64,000 bases of DNA from Saccopteryx bilineata (GCF_036850765.1 NC_089492.1:104551022-104615021), one strand, 5' to 3'; shown: positions 43,880-55,297, counted from the first letter of the stretch. Program-made: numbers and translations. Notes: generated by a model not told the origin, from the letters alone.

Positions 43880-45470
43880 GAGAGGATAATAGGAATGAAA
43901 TCTGGTGTCCAAGTGCAGAGATCGGTCTTAGGAATGTAGACAATTCATTCCTGACTGAAGGATAGACGGGTCTACAGATACAGAGAGAGGTAGGCGGGTG
44001 GGTAGATGTAGAGTTGGTGTGTGGAATGTCTCTTTTTGTGGCTTCTTTCTGCTTTGTGAGTAAGATATGAAGCAAAGTTCTTAGCTGAGAGTGTGAAGGG
44101 TCAGAGGTAGTGGAGGTTTGAGAAGAAATGTGAAATGTGAGCTAGTTATCTAAAAGATGGGGAAAATGAATATATCAAGGAAGGGTAGGAGGATTACCTG
44201 GCAGCAGCACTGAGGGCCTAATTGAGCTTGATAGTGAAGAATTTAGAGTGAAAAAAGTTAACATGTTTTCCAATTGTGTTTACGTGTGTGGGATGGTAGT
44301 TCAGATGAGATAAGAAGTTGACATTATCAGATTTGGGTTTTGTCAGGTGATTAAAACAAAAGGAGAGAGAAGAAAGAGACTAGCAGGATATGCAAAGGGT
44401 GATTGCAGGGAGAAGCCACTAATGAAGGTGAGAGAGCAGCAAAGTGAGGCCATGAGGAGATAAAGAATGATTATCTGGTGGTAGAATCCTGTCAGAGTAC
44501 TAGAAGGAGGGCATGGGAAAGTTGCAATGTGGGCTCAGAGAGTGGATTGAAACTGAAATGTCAGAGAGGTTGTAGTTATTGGTAATGACAAGACATGACC
44601 ACAGAGGAAATGACTGTAGTAGAGTGGAGGACTAGATCATTGGAGAAAAGAAGCAGGGATCAAAGACTTGAAGAGGCCCGGGTATAGATAGGATCATCTG
44701 TATGTCATTGAAATGATCAGAAATTAAGAGAGGATTATCTTTCAAGAAAGTGACAATGAGACATGAGATAAATTCTTCAATTAATCAGAATGAGTGACCG
44801 AAGGTCTGCATATAACAGCAAAATGAACAATTTCAATTGTGTTGTCTAATGTTGAGAGGGGGAGAGTTAGGACAAGAAAGGGACAATGGTCTGAAAGCAG
44901 CAACAAGGAACATGAAGATTACCTATCCCACCTTCAGGCCCAGTGTAACATAGGATGTGGCAGAAAAAGCAGCTGTCGATGAAGAGAACTGCACAGGAAG
45001 CAGTGCCTGCAAGAGACATCTGGTTTTCCATTAGGCCAAGAAGGTGAAGAGAATATATGGAATTTCACTGATTGATGATGGGCCATGAATTTCAGGGGAT
45101 GTGATGAAAGTTTTAAAGTATTGTGGAGGGGAAGTAGGCAAGGTCAGATTAGAAATTAAACAGAGTAATATTGATACGTAAGTCTGGAAGATACAGTTCT
45201 GTTTTATGATGATCTGAATTAAGGAAAAGATAGGATATATCCAATGGACTCCCTGGTAGACTGGTGCCGAGGCTATGGTTCCAGTGTGGGAAGAAGGAGT
45301 GATGGTCTCGCCAAGAGCACAAAGGCCCTGAAGCTCTGTTGTCTCTCCTGAAGATGGTGGGGAGGTATAATGCTACCAGCAGCATGGGGCTATTACATGG
45401 ACCCAGATAAGAAATTATCATTGTTTGGGGTGTGTTAGTGGTAGAGGTAGTAAGAAATAGCTAATAAGGA
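43880..45470. other. Purine-rich single-copy or ancient-repeat sequence
   Basis: The strand is GA-rich for 1.5 kb with no open frame. Some parts (AAGAAGTTGACATTATCAGA; CAGAGTGGATTGAAACTG) resemble an old widespread mammalian repeat that I cannot name. Confidence 0.35.
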
Positions 45471-45484
45471 ATGTAATTTTTTTT

Positions 45485-45558
45485 TAATTGCATGAATTTT
45501 TTAAAATTTTTTATTTATTCATTTTAGAGAGGAGAGGGAGAGACAGAGAGAGAGAGAA

Positions 45559-45599
<41 letters not shown>

Positions 45600-45721
45600 G
45601 GGGAGGAGCTGGAAGCATCAACTCCCATATGTGCCTTGACCAGGCAAGCCCAGGGTTTTGAACCGGTGACCTCAGCATTTCCAGGTCGACGCTTTATCCA
45701 CTGCGCCACCACAGGTCAGGC
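45485..45721 (-). mobile_element. D-form SINE, near-consensus
   Basis: T-rich end, GA microsatellite, body CAACTCCCATATGTGCCTTG, B-box complement GGTTTTGAACCGG and head complement GCGCCACCACAGGTCAGG. AGGAATGTAATTTTT flanks it on both sides. Confidence 0.92.
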
Positions 45722-45998
45722 AGGAATGTAATTTTTAGAATTCAGAGGAATAACTAATGGATTGGACTGATGGGGTGGAGGAGGAGGAAGGAGATTGAGA
45801 GAGAAATCAAGGATGATTTCTAGCTTTGATCTGAGAAAAGGTGATACCATCTACTAGAATGTGGCAGACTCACAGGAGGGATGGCAAAGGGTGAATAAAG
45901 AAATGACTTTTGAACATGTTAAGTTTGAGTTACCTATTTGACATTTAGATGGAGATGGTAAGCTATTGAATATATGTCTGAAGTTGTGGGTAATGAAG
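45722..45998. other. Ancient-repeat-like sequence
   Basis: AGGATGATTTCTAGCTTTGA and GAACATGTTAAGTTTGAGTT resemble an old unnamed mammalian repeat. Confidence 0.35.
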
Positions 45999-45999
45999 C

Positions 46000-46160
46000 T
46001 TGGTAATCTTGAGCAAGTTATTTAATTTTTCTAAGCCTGTTTTCTACCTGGAAAATAGAGCTATCTATTATTATTATCATGATGTGAGGATTAAATATAG
46101 TAATGCCATAAAATGCTCAAGCTAGAGCTTGGCACATAGTGATGTTCAGGAAATATTTAA
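46000..46160 (+). repeat. MIR-like SINE relic
   Basis: TTGAGCAAGTTATTTAATTT, CTAAGCCTGTTTTCTACC and GATGTGAGGATTAAATATAG are in MIR order, ending GCTTGGCACATAGTG. Confidence 0.8.
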
Positions 46161-46169
46161 CTATCCACA

Positions 46170-46290
46170 TTGAGAGAAAATGAAGGCACACTGAACTTAA
46201 GTAGCTTTTCCAAAGCTGCTGAGTAGTGAGCCCTGGAGGTGAGACTTAAATACCATACTCTTTGTGTAACACCAGTGACTCAATTAGAAG
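46170..46290 (-). repeat. MIR-like relic
   Basis: AACTTAAGTAGCTTTTCCAA and GAGTAGTGAGCCCTGGAGGT match the reverse core. Weak. Confidence 0.45.
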
Positions 46291-46338
46291 TAATACTAAT
46301 CATCAGGCCATGCAGACAGACAGGAGATTTTGCTACAG

Positions 46339-46551
46339 TAGTGGTTCTCAACCTGTGGGTCATGACCCCACTGGGGTCGCCTAAAGCCATCGGAAAATAC
46401 ATAATGCATATCAGGTATTTACATTCCGAATCATAATTGTAGCAAAATTACAGTTACAGTTAGCCACCAAAATTATTTTTTGGTTTGGGGTCACCGCAAC
46501 ATGAGGAACTGTATTGCGGGGTCACGGCATTAGAAAGGTTGAGAACCACTG
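46339..46551. mobile_element. SPIN-like non-autonomous hAT element
   Basis: The ends TAGTGGTTCTCAACCTG and AGGTTGAGAACCACTG form a near-perfect 16-bp terminal inverted repeat. The interior has GGGGTCGCCTAAAGCCATCG and GGGTCACCGCAACATGAGGA, which match SPIN (Space Invaders) elements as I remember them. TGCTACAG at 46331-46338 and TGCTATAG at 46552-46559 are 7/8 identical, a hAT duplication with one substitution. At 213 bp it encodes nothing. Confidence 0.85.
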
Positions 46552-46841
46552 TGCTATAGTTTCAAAGACTATAAAGGAATATAAGCCATTCTTAGAATGT
46601 TTTAATATAAGATATTCCACTTATTTCTCCATAGAGTTAAGATATAGGGAGGGGAAAAGCATAGACTATGAAATCAGACAGACCTGATTCGATCTCAGAT
46701 TATAATTTTGCTCTTAGATTATTCAACATAACAGCTGACTTGGGAGGGTCTTCAATTTTTTTAAAAAAAGAAGGAAATTATTAAATTGTTATTCCTTGGC
46801 TTTCAGGAGCACCAAGTTCCACTTGCATTGGTATAACCTAC

Positions 46842-46854
46842 TTCTTTCTTTCTT

Positions 46855-46892
<38 letters not shown>

Positions 46893-47154
46893 TCCTTCCT
46901 TCCTTCCTTCCTTCCTTCCTTCCTTCCTTCCTTCCTTCCTTTTTTCCTTCCTTCCTTCTTTCCCTCTTTCTCTTTCTTTCTTTCTTTCTTTCTTTTTTTT
47001 CTTTCCTTCCTTCCTTCTTTCCCTCTCTCTCTTTCTTTCTCTCCTTCTCTTTCTTTCTTTTTTTTCTTTCCTTCCTTCCTTCTTTCCCTCTCTCTTTCTC
47101 TCCTTCTCTTTCTTTCTTTATTTTTCTTTCTTTCTTTCCTTCCTTCTTTCCCTC

Positions 47155-47198
<44 letters not shown>

Positions 47199-47213
47199 TC
47201 CTCTTTCTTTCTT
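46842..47213 (+). repeat. Long polypyrimidine tract (CTTT/CT/CCTT)n
   Basis: About 370 bases are almost purely C and T, with one A near 47120. Blocks of (CTTT)n, (CT)n and (CCTT)n alternate. A 143-codon frame through it is low-complexity and not a gene. Confidence 0.97.
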
Positions 47214-48296
47214 ATGTTCTAAAGTAACTCAAGCATCTACTTTTTTAGTTAAACAAGTACATGTCCTTGTACTTGTTCTAAACTATTAGTCTTCATACGC
47301 CAACTTCAGAGATCCTATAGTCCTGATAATTTTTTCTACCAAAGAGAAGAAAAACAATTCTCTCAGTGAGACTCTCCACCACTGTTCAATGTATCATCAG
47401 AGAAAATCTGCCTCATTTCCCTGTGAAAGGCTTAGATCTAGGAAGATAATACAGTTTATTCAAAACAGGAAATGAGCTCTCAGAAGCCTTTGGGAACACT
47501 AATTGCAATGGATTAATAATTTATCTTTAACAGTTTTCAACAAACATTTATTGAGAGAAATCTTATAAAAATACTATAAACTCTTGCTTCTAGTTAACCT
47601 TATTTATAGCATGTTCAACGAATAGGTTCAGCTTTAACAACTTCAGGAAAAGAAGCTTATTTATTCAAGATTTATTATCTCTTGACTCTAAAATGAAAAC
47701 ATAGGGATCTTTTCCTCAAGGTCTATTGTGGAATACAGGCAAGAAAACAAAAAGATATACAATAGATAGTGATAAAGAGCCTAAACATGCTTAAGATTTA
47801 ATAGGGTCAAAGCACAGCCCTGGGACCAGCTTTTGTGGGGGTGAGGTTTCTGTCAGGGATCAAGGAAGACTTTGGAGAAAGGTTTATCTGTGTTGTAAAG
47901 GAAAGCCTTGAGAAACCTAGCCTTACACAACTTGCATTTTCAAACTTTTATTTAATAGAAATATCTTTATATAATTTCTATTCATTTAGTCAACATCTAT
48001 TGACTTGCCCTGTGCCACACACTGTCCTAAGTCCTGAGAATGTAGCAGAAAACTGGGCAGATTTTTGCTCACAGTCTGGCACTGAGACTGATGCTAAGTG
48101 TGAAGAACGTTGTGATAGAGAAAGAGTAGTCTGTAGCAGAGAACTGCCCTAGTTTAGGGGAGAAATGTTAACACATAGCTGACTGAGCACTTGGGTGTTT
48201 GCCTAGTTGGTATTAGTTCTGTCTTCTCTCTGAAAGCAGAGTCATTCTTATAGTTGTTCTGAACCCGCCATAGGGCCTAGCCCTGGGCCAGGGATG
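47214..48296. other. Single-copy sequence with an ancient-repeat piece at 47990-48140
   Basis: No gene was recognised. Confidence 0.35.
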
Positions 48297-48483
48297 TACT
48301 GTATTTTTCGCTTCAAAAGACGCACCTAGAGTTTTAAGGAGGAAAATAAGAAAAAAAAATATTCTGAACCAAATGGTGTGTTAAAATATTTAATAAAATA
48401 TACCACAATAATATTTCAACAATGTAAACTCAACAGCAGTATTAACCATTAGCACTGTTATTAACAAATGAGAAGAGACTTTA

Positions 48484-49075
48484 ATGTTCAATTACTCTTC
48501 CAGTTGTCTGGGAACTCCAGGAACTCATCATCGCTAGTGTCAGAATTTAAGAAGCTCAGTTGCTCACAATTACTGGTATCACTTTCTTCGCTATTTTCAT
48601 ATATGATACCATCTTCAGTGCCATCTAAGGCATTGCTAATGCTACATTTTTTGAATGACCGTACCACGGTTTCATTCTTCACTAACTGCCATGATGTTTT
48701 CATGTTTTCATGGCAGTCACAAACTTGAGTGATAGTGGGTCTCTTCATTTGTCCAGTTGATGTTTGATCATGATTACCAGCAGCCATCCATTTGTTCCAC
48801 TCTTCTTGCATAAAGACTTTAAACAGTTTTTTGATGGAAACATCAAGAGGTTGCAACTGGCTGGTAAGACCCCCAGGAATTATAGCTAGATGAATCTTCA
48901 CTTCTTTAAAGTTTTTTTTGTGGTTTTGCTAATATGGGCTCTAAACTGGTCAAGCACTAATAGGACAGATTTTTTCAAAGCCATCTAGGATGTTTGGACC
49001 AAACTTTTTCAATCTATACTCTCATTCCATTTTCATTCATCCATCATTTCTCATTAACCCCCCTGTTGTTCCACT
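48484..49075 (-). pseudogene. Decayed pogo/Tigger-family (DDE) transposase, C-terminal part
   Basis: The clean segment at 48488-48901 reads KIHLAIIPGGLTSQLQPLDV near its start, a diagnostic block of the pogo/Tigger DDE transposase. It continues with KKLFKVFMQEEWNKWMAAGN and an acidic tail (EESDTSNCEQLSFLNSDTSD). Just upstream, in another frame, is SVLLVLDQFRAHISKTTKK, where the Asp of VLDQF corresponds to a catalytic DDE residue. A frameshift and stops separate the pieces, so the gene is dead. N-terminal DNA-binding domains are missing. Confidence 0.88.
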
Positions 49076-49567
49076 AGAGAAAATACAGTTATTTTTTACT
49101 CTAATGTTACTACATAAGGTAAACCACCTGGATTACAGCTGGAATAAACTGATGGAGATGAGCAGCCTGCTCCATCTGCCTGTTGCTTTGCTTGTGCTTG
49201 CACTGGCTTCCCAGCTCACTGCATGTGCCTTGCACCCTCAGCCCCTCCCCTATCTGCAAGCCAGCCAGCCAATGAAATGCTATTAGGCTGGCAACAAGTG
49301 ATGTCAGTACTTCACACAGAACTCTAGCAGCTGCAGCACAGCCCTCCATTGCTGCAGCATGCCTCTCATTTCTGCCCTCGATGATGCCAGATGAATGTAC
49401 CCACACAATGTCCCTCGATTTCCCTCCTGCACTGCATGCAACTGTGGCAACCGGAACCAGGAGATCACTCAGCAGATGCCAGGGTTCCGCACAACGCTGT
49501 GGCGGGTATGATTACACTCACGCTGGCGCTTGTTCTACATATGTATACCAGCGCAGCGCCCCACAAC

Positions 49568-49572
49568 AAAAA

Positions 49573-49632
<60 letters not shown>

Positions 49633-49633
49633 A
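49568..49633 (+). repeat. (AAAG)n microsatellite
   Basis: About sixteen AAAG units inside the pogo-like element. Confidence 0.97.
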
Positions 49634-49718
49634 TATTCACTCCATAAGACGCACGGGCATTTTCCCTTCCACTTTTGGAGGAGAAAAAAGTGTGTCTTAT
49701 GGAGCGGAAAATATGGTA

Positions 49719-50835
49719 GCTAGTAGCTCAGAGCTCACTGCCTGACTGATTGGGTATATTGGGTCTCTTCTTTTATGCTGGGTAAGCCACTTCTGGTTCC
49801 TCACTATTCTGAAAATAATCTGTAGTTTTGTAGAAATGCCAGAGAGAGTTCTGATTAAATTCTACTGAATAGTTTTTACTGAGTATTTACTAAGTCTGTG
49901 TGGTTAAGAAAGACATGAGATTATAGTCTTGATTGAAAAAATTACTTGATTGAAAAAACTTCTGTGCTGGAAACTCTAACTGTAGCCAGCAATCTTACAA
50001 ATGCTCATCATTGGTCATAACAGGACAATTTATTCACTGTGTAACTTTTATTGCAAGTAGTTAAGAGGTGCCATCACCAGATGTCATGAATGGCATTTTA
50101 CAGAAGCTCTTCAACTTACCAACTTCTACCTTACAGAATCAGACTGATATAACCAAAGCCCAAGTCAGAGAAAAAGTTGATTTACTCTGCCCATCAACAG
50201 ATAACATTAGTTGTAGTTAATATACTATGAGCTGTTCAGGGCCTATTATAGTTGTACACTTAATAAGTTGTACTTGTGAAATTTATTAAAAACAAAGTCA
50301 GTTTTCCAAACCCCAGAAACAAAGACGTAGCATCAGAGCTGGAAGGGATTTAGAGGTCATCTAGTGTAGACTTTGCCAACCAGAAGATTTTTAAGTGTTA
50401 TCTGATATCTTTAATGAACATATTAGCCAAGATGAACCTTTCATACTCTGCCAATGTCTCTGATTTTCCTGGAACCCCCATCAAGGAGGGTAAAGCGATG
50501 TTGACAGCCCCAACTTCCCATCCCACTTTTACTCCTTCCTACAATGTCGGCAGCTGGCCTCTGGAGACTTTACTGTTGGAGAGAAACTAAAAACTGGCAG
50601 AATAATGCAGGAGTGATAATAATATGTTACATATTGAAAAGAGTATGGTTTATACAGGCATATGCCTTTGTCAAAACTCTGGAATGGTCCATCACAGATT
50701 TGTGAATTCCATTGTACGCAGATTTTACTGCCCAAACTGTAAAAGCTCTAATAAATTATATACTTGCTAAAGTGTTTGGAGATGAAGTACATTGATTTCT
50801 GTCAATGTATCAAAAATATCAGAAGGATTGATGGA
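49719..50835. other. Single-copy sequence
   Basis: No repeat or gene was recognised with confidence. Confidence 0.35.
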
Positions 50836-50837
50836 TA

Positions 50838-51000
50838 GACAGAGGGATAGATAAATGGATCATTATGGGAGAAGGTAAATATTGTAAAATGTTCATTGTA
50901 GAATCTAGGTAGTTGGATGGATGTGGTAGAATCTAGGATGTAGATGGACGTTCACTGTATAATATAATTTCTCTGAAAATTTTTCATAGTACATATAGTT
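50838..51000 (+). mobile_element. L1 3' UTR fragment with internal duplication
   Basis: GGTAAATATTGTAAAATGTT and GTTCACTGTATAATATAATT match an L1 3' UTR. The piece GTAGAATCTAGG occurs twice within 40 bases. Confidence 0.5.
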
Positions 51001-51164
51001 TATAATTATTTGATAATATATAATAAATGCTCATAAAATAAATAAAAACTTTAAATTAGTAGCTAATAAAACATTTGAAATTTTTTATAATGTTGAGGGA
51101 GAAAAAAGTGGCAGAATAGTCCCTTTTAGGCCAACCCAGCCTAGGAAACTAATGTTCAGAGGGC

Positions 51165-51480
51165 ATGTCTGATTCTGTTATTCCATTAAGATCCCTAAGG
51201 ATTCCAGCCTATACAATAAAATCTGAGTGCTCTGGCTTGGCATACAACCCACTTCATAATGTATCCTCTGACCACATCTTCAATTCTGCAAGCATAAGCA
51301 CAAAGCTTATGCTTGTATATATATAATTTAAAATGTCACGTAGTGCCAAAAGGCTTATAACAAAAACAGCAATATTTTCACACAGCTTTGTCCCACCTCC
51401 CTCACCATCTTATTATTCAGAAACTATCATTTCTAGGTTTTATCGTTGTTTCTATTGGCCTCCAAGTTTCTCGCTGTGTA
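51165..51480 (+). repeat. L2-like relic
   Basis: The order of ATTCCAGCCTATACAATAAA, CTTGGCATACAACCCACTTC and CCACCTCCCTCACCATCTTA resembles L2 3' sequence. Weak. Confidence 0.35.
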
Positions 51481-51505
51481 ATTCTCTCTAGTCATCCAGT
51501 TAGAT

Positions 51506-51857
51506 CAGTGGTAGTCAACCTTGTCCCCACTGCCCACTAATGGGTGATCCAGCTTTCATGGTGGGCAGTAGTGGAGCAACCAAAGTATAATTAAAAAGAT
51601 AGATTTAACTATAGTAAGTTGTTTTATAAAGATTTATTCTGCCAAACTTAGTGAAAATCTGACATAAAGTACTTGGTAAGTAATTATTATTATATGCTTT
51701 AATTTGCTATAACTCTGCTTTATAAATTTTATAAAGTAAAGTTACTTCCCTACTTCATAAATCACCATTACTGTGGAACTGGTGGGCGGTTAGAAAATTT
51801 TACTACTAACAGAGATACAAAAGTGAGCAGTAGGCATAAAAAGGTTGACTACCCCTG
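51506..51857. mobile_element. Non-autonomous hAT element (family 2, copy 2)
   Basis: It has CAGTGGTAGTCAACC and GGTTGACTACCCCTG ends and the same interior as the copy at 32231, in the same orientation. The perfect 8-bp duplication AGTTAGAT lies at 51498-51505 and 51858-51865. At 352 bp it is 15 bp longer than copy 1. Confidence 0.93.
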
Positions 51858-51865
51858 AGTTAGAT

Positions 51866-52440
51866 ATTATCTATTGATTTTCTTTCATTAAAGGTGAGGC
51901 ATTTAGCTCTCTTCCTCTTTCCCTGGCCATTCTCTCATCCCCCCCCCCAACATAATTGTATAATATGTTTTGGATAAATATATATTCAATGTCAATATGA
52001 CTGTAAGTACTGCTTGCTGATAAGTCAAGAGGTATATGGTGATCACCTTTCTTTCTTGTATATCTTTTGGTTTCTCCTAAAGTTGATAACTGCCTCTGTT
52101 TTTTAATATGCTTAGATTTCATTGAACTAAATATAAGTGTTCCCTTACCCAATAACAGTTCTATAAAATGCTTCTCACTAAAATTTTTCACATAACCAAA
52201 CCTGTTAGATAATCTAGTAGTTCTGATTTGTCTCCCAGACAGCATCCTTCCAGAAGCCCTTCATCCTACTTAATTTATATGAGTCACTTCTAGGCCTACC
52301 ACATCAACTCGTCTACCTCAGGTCTTTTGAGACTTCCTTTGCCATCATCAGGGAGATGCTCTTTGCCTCATTCCTGTGTTGAATCCCTTGTTCCCTGGAT
52401 ACACCTGTATTCCTTCTGGGTTTATATCCTCATTTGGTGA
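51866..52440. other. Single-copy sequence
   Basis: There is a C-run near 51941-51950. A 124-codon reverse frame at 51871-52245 has no recognisable domain. Confidence 0.35.
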
Positions 52441-52800
52441 AACATACCATTTGGTAATTTCTTGAGAAAGGATACGTGAAAGAAACATCTTTTTGAAATT
52501 TTGCATGTACGAAATGTATACCCTTCCTCACACATAATCACTGATTTGTTTGGGTGGACAGTATAGAATTCTAGGTTGAAAATAACTTCACTCAGATTTT
52601 TAATGGCATTACTCTATTAGTTTTCAGTTGTCAATGTTATTGCTGAGAACTCAGGTCTTATTCTTTTCCCCAACCTTTTGAAATGATTTTATTTTTTTCT
52701 TTCTCTCTAAAAAAATATTTTTTCCATTCTGAGTTTTTGTTGTGATTATTATTCTGGTTTCTACTTCCATATTGGAGATTTTCCTCAGATCTCCAGTGAT
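52441..52800 (-). mobile_element. Old L1- or HAL1-like ORF1-region relic
   Basis: GTATAGAATTCTAGGTTGAA, TTCAGTTGTCAATGTTATTG and TGCTGAGAACTCAGGTCTTA resemble reverse-orientation L1/HAL1 sequence. Ancient. Confidence 0.45.
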
Positions 52801-53046
52801 CTTTGTCTATCCACTTATAACTTAAAATAAGGTACTTAAAAACTGTTTGGAACCTATTTATATGAGGATGGACCTATCTTCTGTTGACCTGTAATACGAG
52901 CAGGTGGCTAGCCAACATTTTCATTTGGTATCTCTTGATTTCAATTCCTGATGGTGTTCAGTTTCTCCTGTGGGAGGAGGGCAGGGAGGTAGAGCCACTA
53001 GAACCTGGCACTGAAGTCCTCACTTCCCTCTTTTCAGACTCGAGTG

Positions 53047-53851
53047 CAGGCGTGGCCAACAGTTTTTGCCCCCAGGCCAGATTAGAAAGAAAACTTTTTT
53101 CACAGACCAGACGAAATATTAAAATTTTAAAAATGTTAAATACAAAAACAATTCCTTTAAGTAAACAAAATTTTACTGTGTAATTTGTTTATGAATAAAT
53201 GTAAGTAATTTAGTACAACAAATTAACAAAAAAACTAATGTGATGTGTTGAGGCGCTTTGCATCGCCTATTATTTTTTCAATAGCTGGCTCTATACTTGT
53301 AGTAGCTATTCTTAACACAGCCTCCAAATGTAAATCATTCAATCTTGATCTTGTTTTACTTTTATTTAGAGTCATTAAAGAAAAAGTTTGTTCACAAATA
53401 TAAGTTGAGCTGAAGATTACTAAATATTCCTTGGCAAATTTTTTTTAATTTCAATATTTTCTATTATTCAATTGCTTATAAAAATTGCACATATGAGTAC
53501 AAAAGTTGTAAATCTTTATAATGGAATTTTTTAAAAAAAAATAAAGAAGTATCGCGAATCCATTCGACCAATTATTGGAAGTTAATTCTAGATTAGTCAC
53601 ACACAGAATTCTTTTCCAAATATCACTATCTTCTTAAATATCTCAATTTCCAATAATCAAAGACGCTTCCGCTTCTGAGTAGCTGAGATTTTAACTTTCA
53701 TTGTTATACAATGGTTGGATATTGTAGTTTATGTATAACGATTTAAAAGTACCACTTATTTCATTTCCACAGTGCGTCGTGAGGAGAATATTAAAAATTT
53801 AATCGTGGGCCACATAAACTCATTACACGGGCCGCATGTTGGCCATGCCTG
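53047..53851 (-). mobile_element. hAT transposon with transposase C-terminus
   Basis: The ends CAGGCGTGGCCAACA and TGTTGGCCATGCCTG form a 15-bp terminal inverted repeat with one mismatch. CTCGAGTG at 53039-53046 and CTCTAGTG at 53852-53859 are 7/8 identical. The 805-bp element keeps the transposase C-terminus at 53235-53441 on the minus strand; the rest of the gene is deleted or too decayed to read. Confidence 0.9.
53235..53441 (-). pseudogene. hAT transposase C-terminal (dimerisation) fragment
   Basis: The reverse frame ending at a TAG at 53235-53237 gives FAKEYLVIFSSTYICEQTFS, then SKTRSRLNDLHLEAVLRIAT and IEPAIEKIIGDAKRLNTSH. This matches the C-terminal hAT dimerisation region of transposases related to domesticated ZBED5/FAM200-type proteins, where the CE..FS motif and the RSRL..HL motif are typical. 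It is open for about 68 codons to the end; an in-frame stop in an A-rich stretch lies just upstream. It is a transposon relic, not a host gene. Confidence 0.85.
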
Positions 53852-53859
53852 CTCTAGTG

Positions 53860-55295
53860 CCTCACTGCCAGCTCTCCTCTGTACCTGATTTCCTGAGACT
53901 TTCTCTCACCTTTGAGGGTGGAGAAAAAATAGCCCCCTTATAAAGTAGGTGGGATCCTAGAGGTCTCTCTGTTCCTCACACACTCTTAAACAAGCTCCTT
54001 TCCACTCCCTCATGTCCCTTCTGCCTTCCAGGTACTTGGTGCTACTGATTCCTGAGCCTTTCTACAGTTGGGTAGAGTGAATCCGCTCCTGACTAACATG
54101 GCTCCATGCAGAGTCACAAATGTCTCCTAGTTTTACTAAAGATAAACTTTGTATTTCTTATTCTTGCTCTTATTGTTTTAGGGCCCCTCCCCCTTTTTTA
54201 GGAAAAAGGGGGGAAAAGAACCAGCTTTATTCTGTCATCTTAAAATTGAAAGCCTTCCAAATGAATATTGTATTAAGAAAAAAAAGTCAGTTTTTTCTCC
54301 TATGTTTCTCCTTTGCTCTCACACTACTACCACTCACAACATTCTGATGCCAGATGTGTGTGTATTTTTTCCCCCACACCAAGCACTGTTGTTACACCAG
54401 CTGGGTGTCTTACAATTTAACTCAGTTCTGACACTATCTACCTGGAGATAGCATCATATCCCACACGTTAAGGGCTCCATCCTATGAGACTGTCCCCCTC
54501 ACCTCCCATTTTAGATGACAATCACAAGTAGTAGTAGTAGGTCTCCAGGTTATCTACAACTTCATCTGGCTTGGCTACCTATAGGAAGTTCCCATGATTC
54601 TCTCCCCCTTGGATCCTATTATTTACTAGAATCACAGAACTCAGGAAACACTTACTTATGTTTACCATCCTATTAAAAGATATGATAAGGGATACAGATG
54701 AATAGCCAGATGAAGGGTTACACAGGGTGAGATCTGGGAAGGTCCTGAGAGCAGAAGCTTCTGTCCCCAAGGAGTGTGGATGGTATGTCTCTCGTCCCAG
54801 TATGTGGATGTGTTTACTGACTTGGAAGCTCTCAGAGCTCTGTACTTTTGGGAATTTTATAAAGGTTTCAGCATATAGGCATGATCAATAATTAACTCCA
54901 TTTCTAGCCCCTCTTTGGAGAATGGGAAGTTAGGCTGAAAATTCCAAGCTTTAATAAAGGGTTGGTCTTTCTAGTAGGACAGCCCCCATCTAGGAGTTTG
55001 CCAAGAGTTACTTCTATCACCCAGGAAATTCTAAAGAATTAGGAACTCTGTGTCAGGAACTGGAATGAAAGACCAAGCATTAGAACAAAGGGTGCTCCTA
55101 GTACTCTTATCACTCAGGAAATCACAAGGGTTTGAGAGGCTCTGTGCCAGGAACTGGAGGCAGAGACCAATATATATTTTCTGTCTTATCTCACAGATAT
55201 TCTTTATTATTTGTTCAAGAAGTTTTTAGATGAGAGGCTGGAGCTGCATGGCGAAAGAGGACCAACAGTGGGAGAGAAGCTAAACTCTGCCTAAG
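53860..55295. other. Single-copy region
   Basis: About 1.4 kb without a recognised repeat or gene. Confidence 0.4.
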
Positions 55296-55297
55296 TC

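Larger units (their letters stand above)
48297..49718 (-). mobile_element. pogo/Tigger-like DNA transposon
   Basis: The left end is CTGTATTTTTCGCTTCAAAAG and the right end, in reverse, CCATATTTTCCGCTCCATAA, forming inverted repeats that also share an AAGACGCAC / AAGACACAC block. TA dinucleotides sit at 48297-48298 and 49717-49718. A decayed transposase lies at 48484-49075 on the minus strand. The region 49640-49710 near the right end forms a second fold-back (TCCATAAGACGCAC against GTGTGTCTTATGGA). At about 1.4 kb it is a partly deleted autonomous element. Confidence 0.85.

Noticed and set aside
46796..47227. A 143-codon Ser/Phe/Leu-rich frame
   Set aside because: It is a translation of the polypyrimidine tract.
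49381..49745. Frames rich in Lys, Glu and Arg
   Set aside because: These translate the (AAAG)n repeat inside the pogo-like element.
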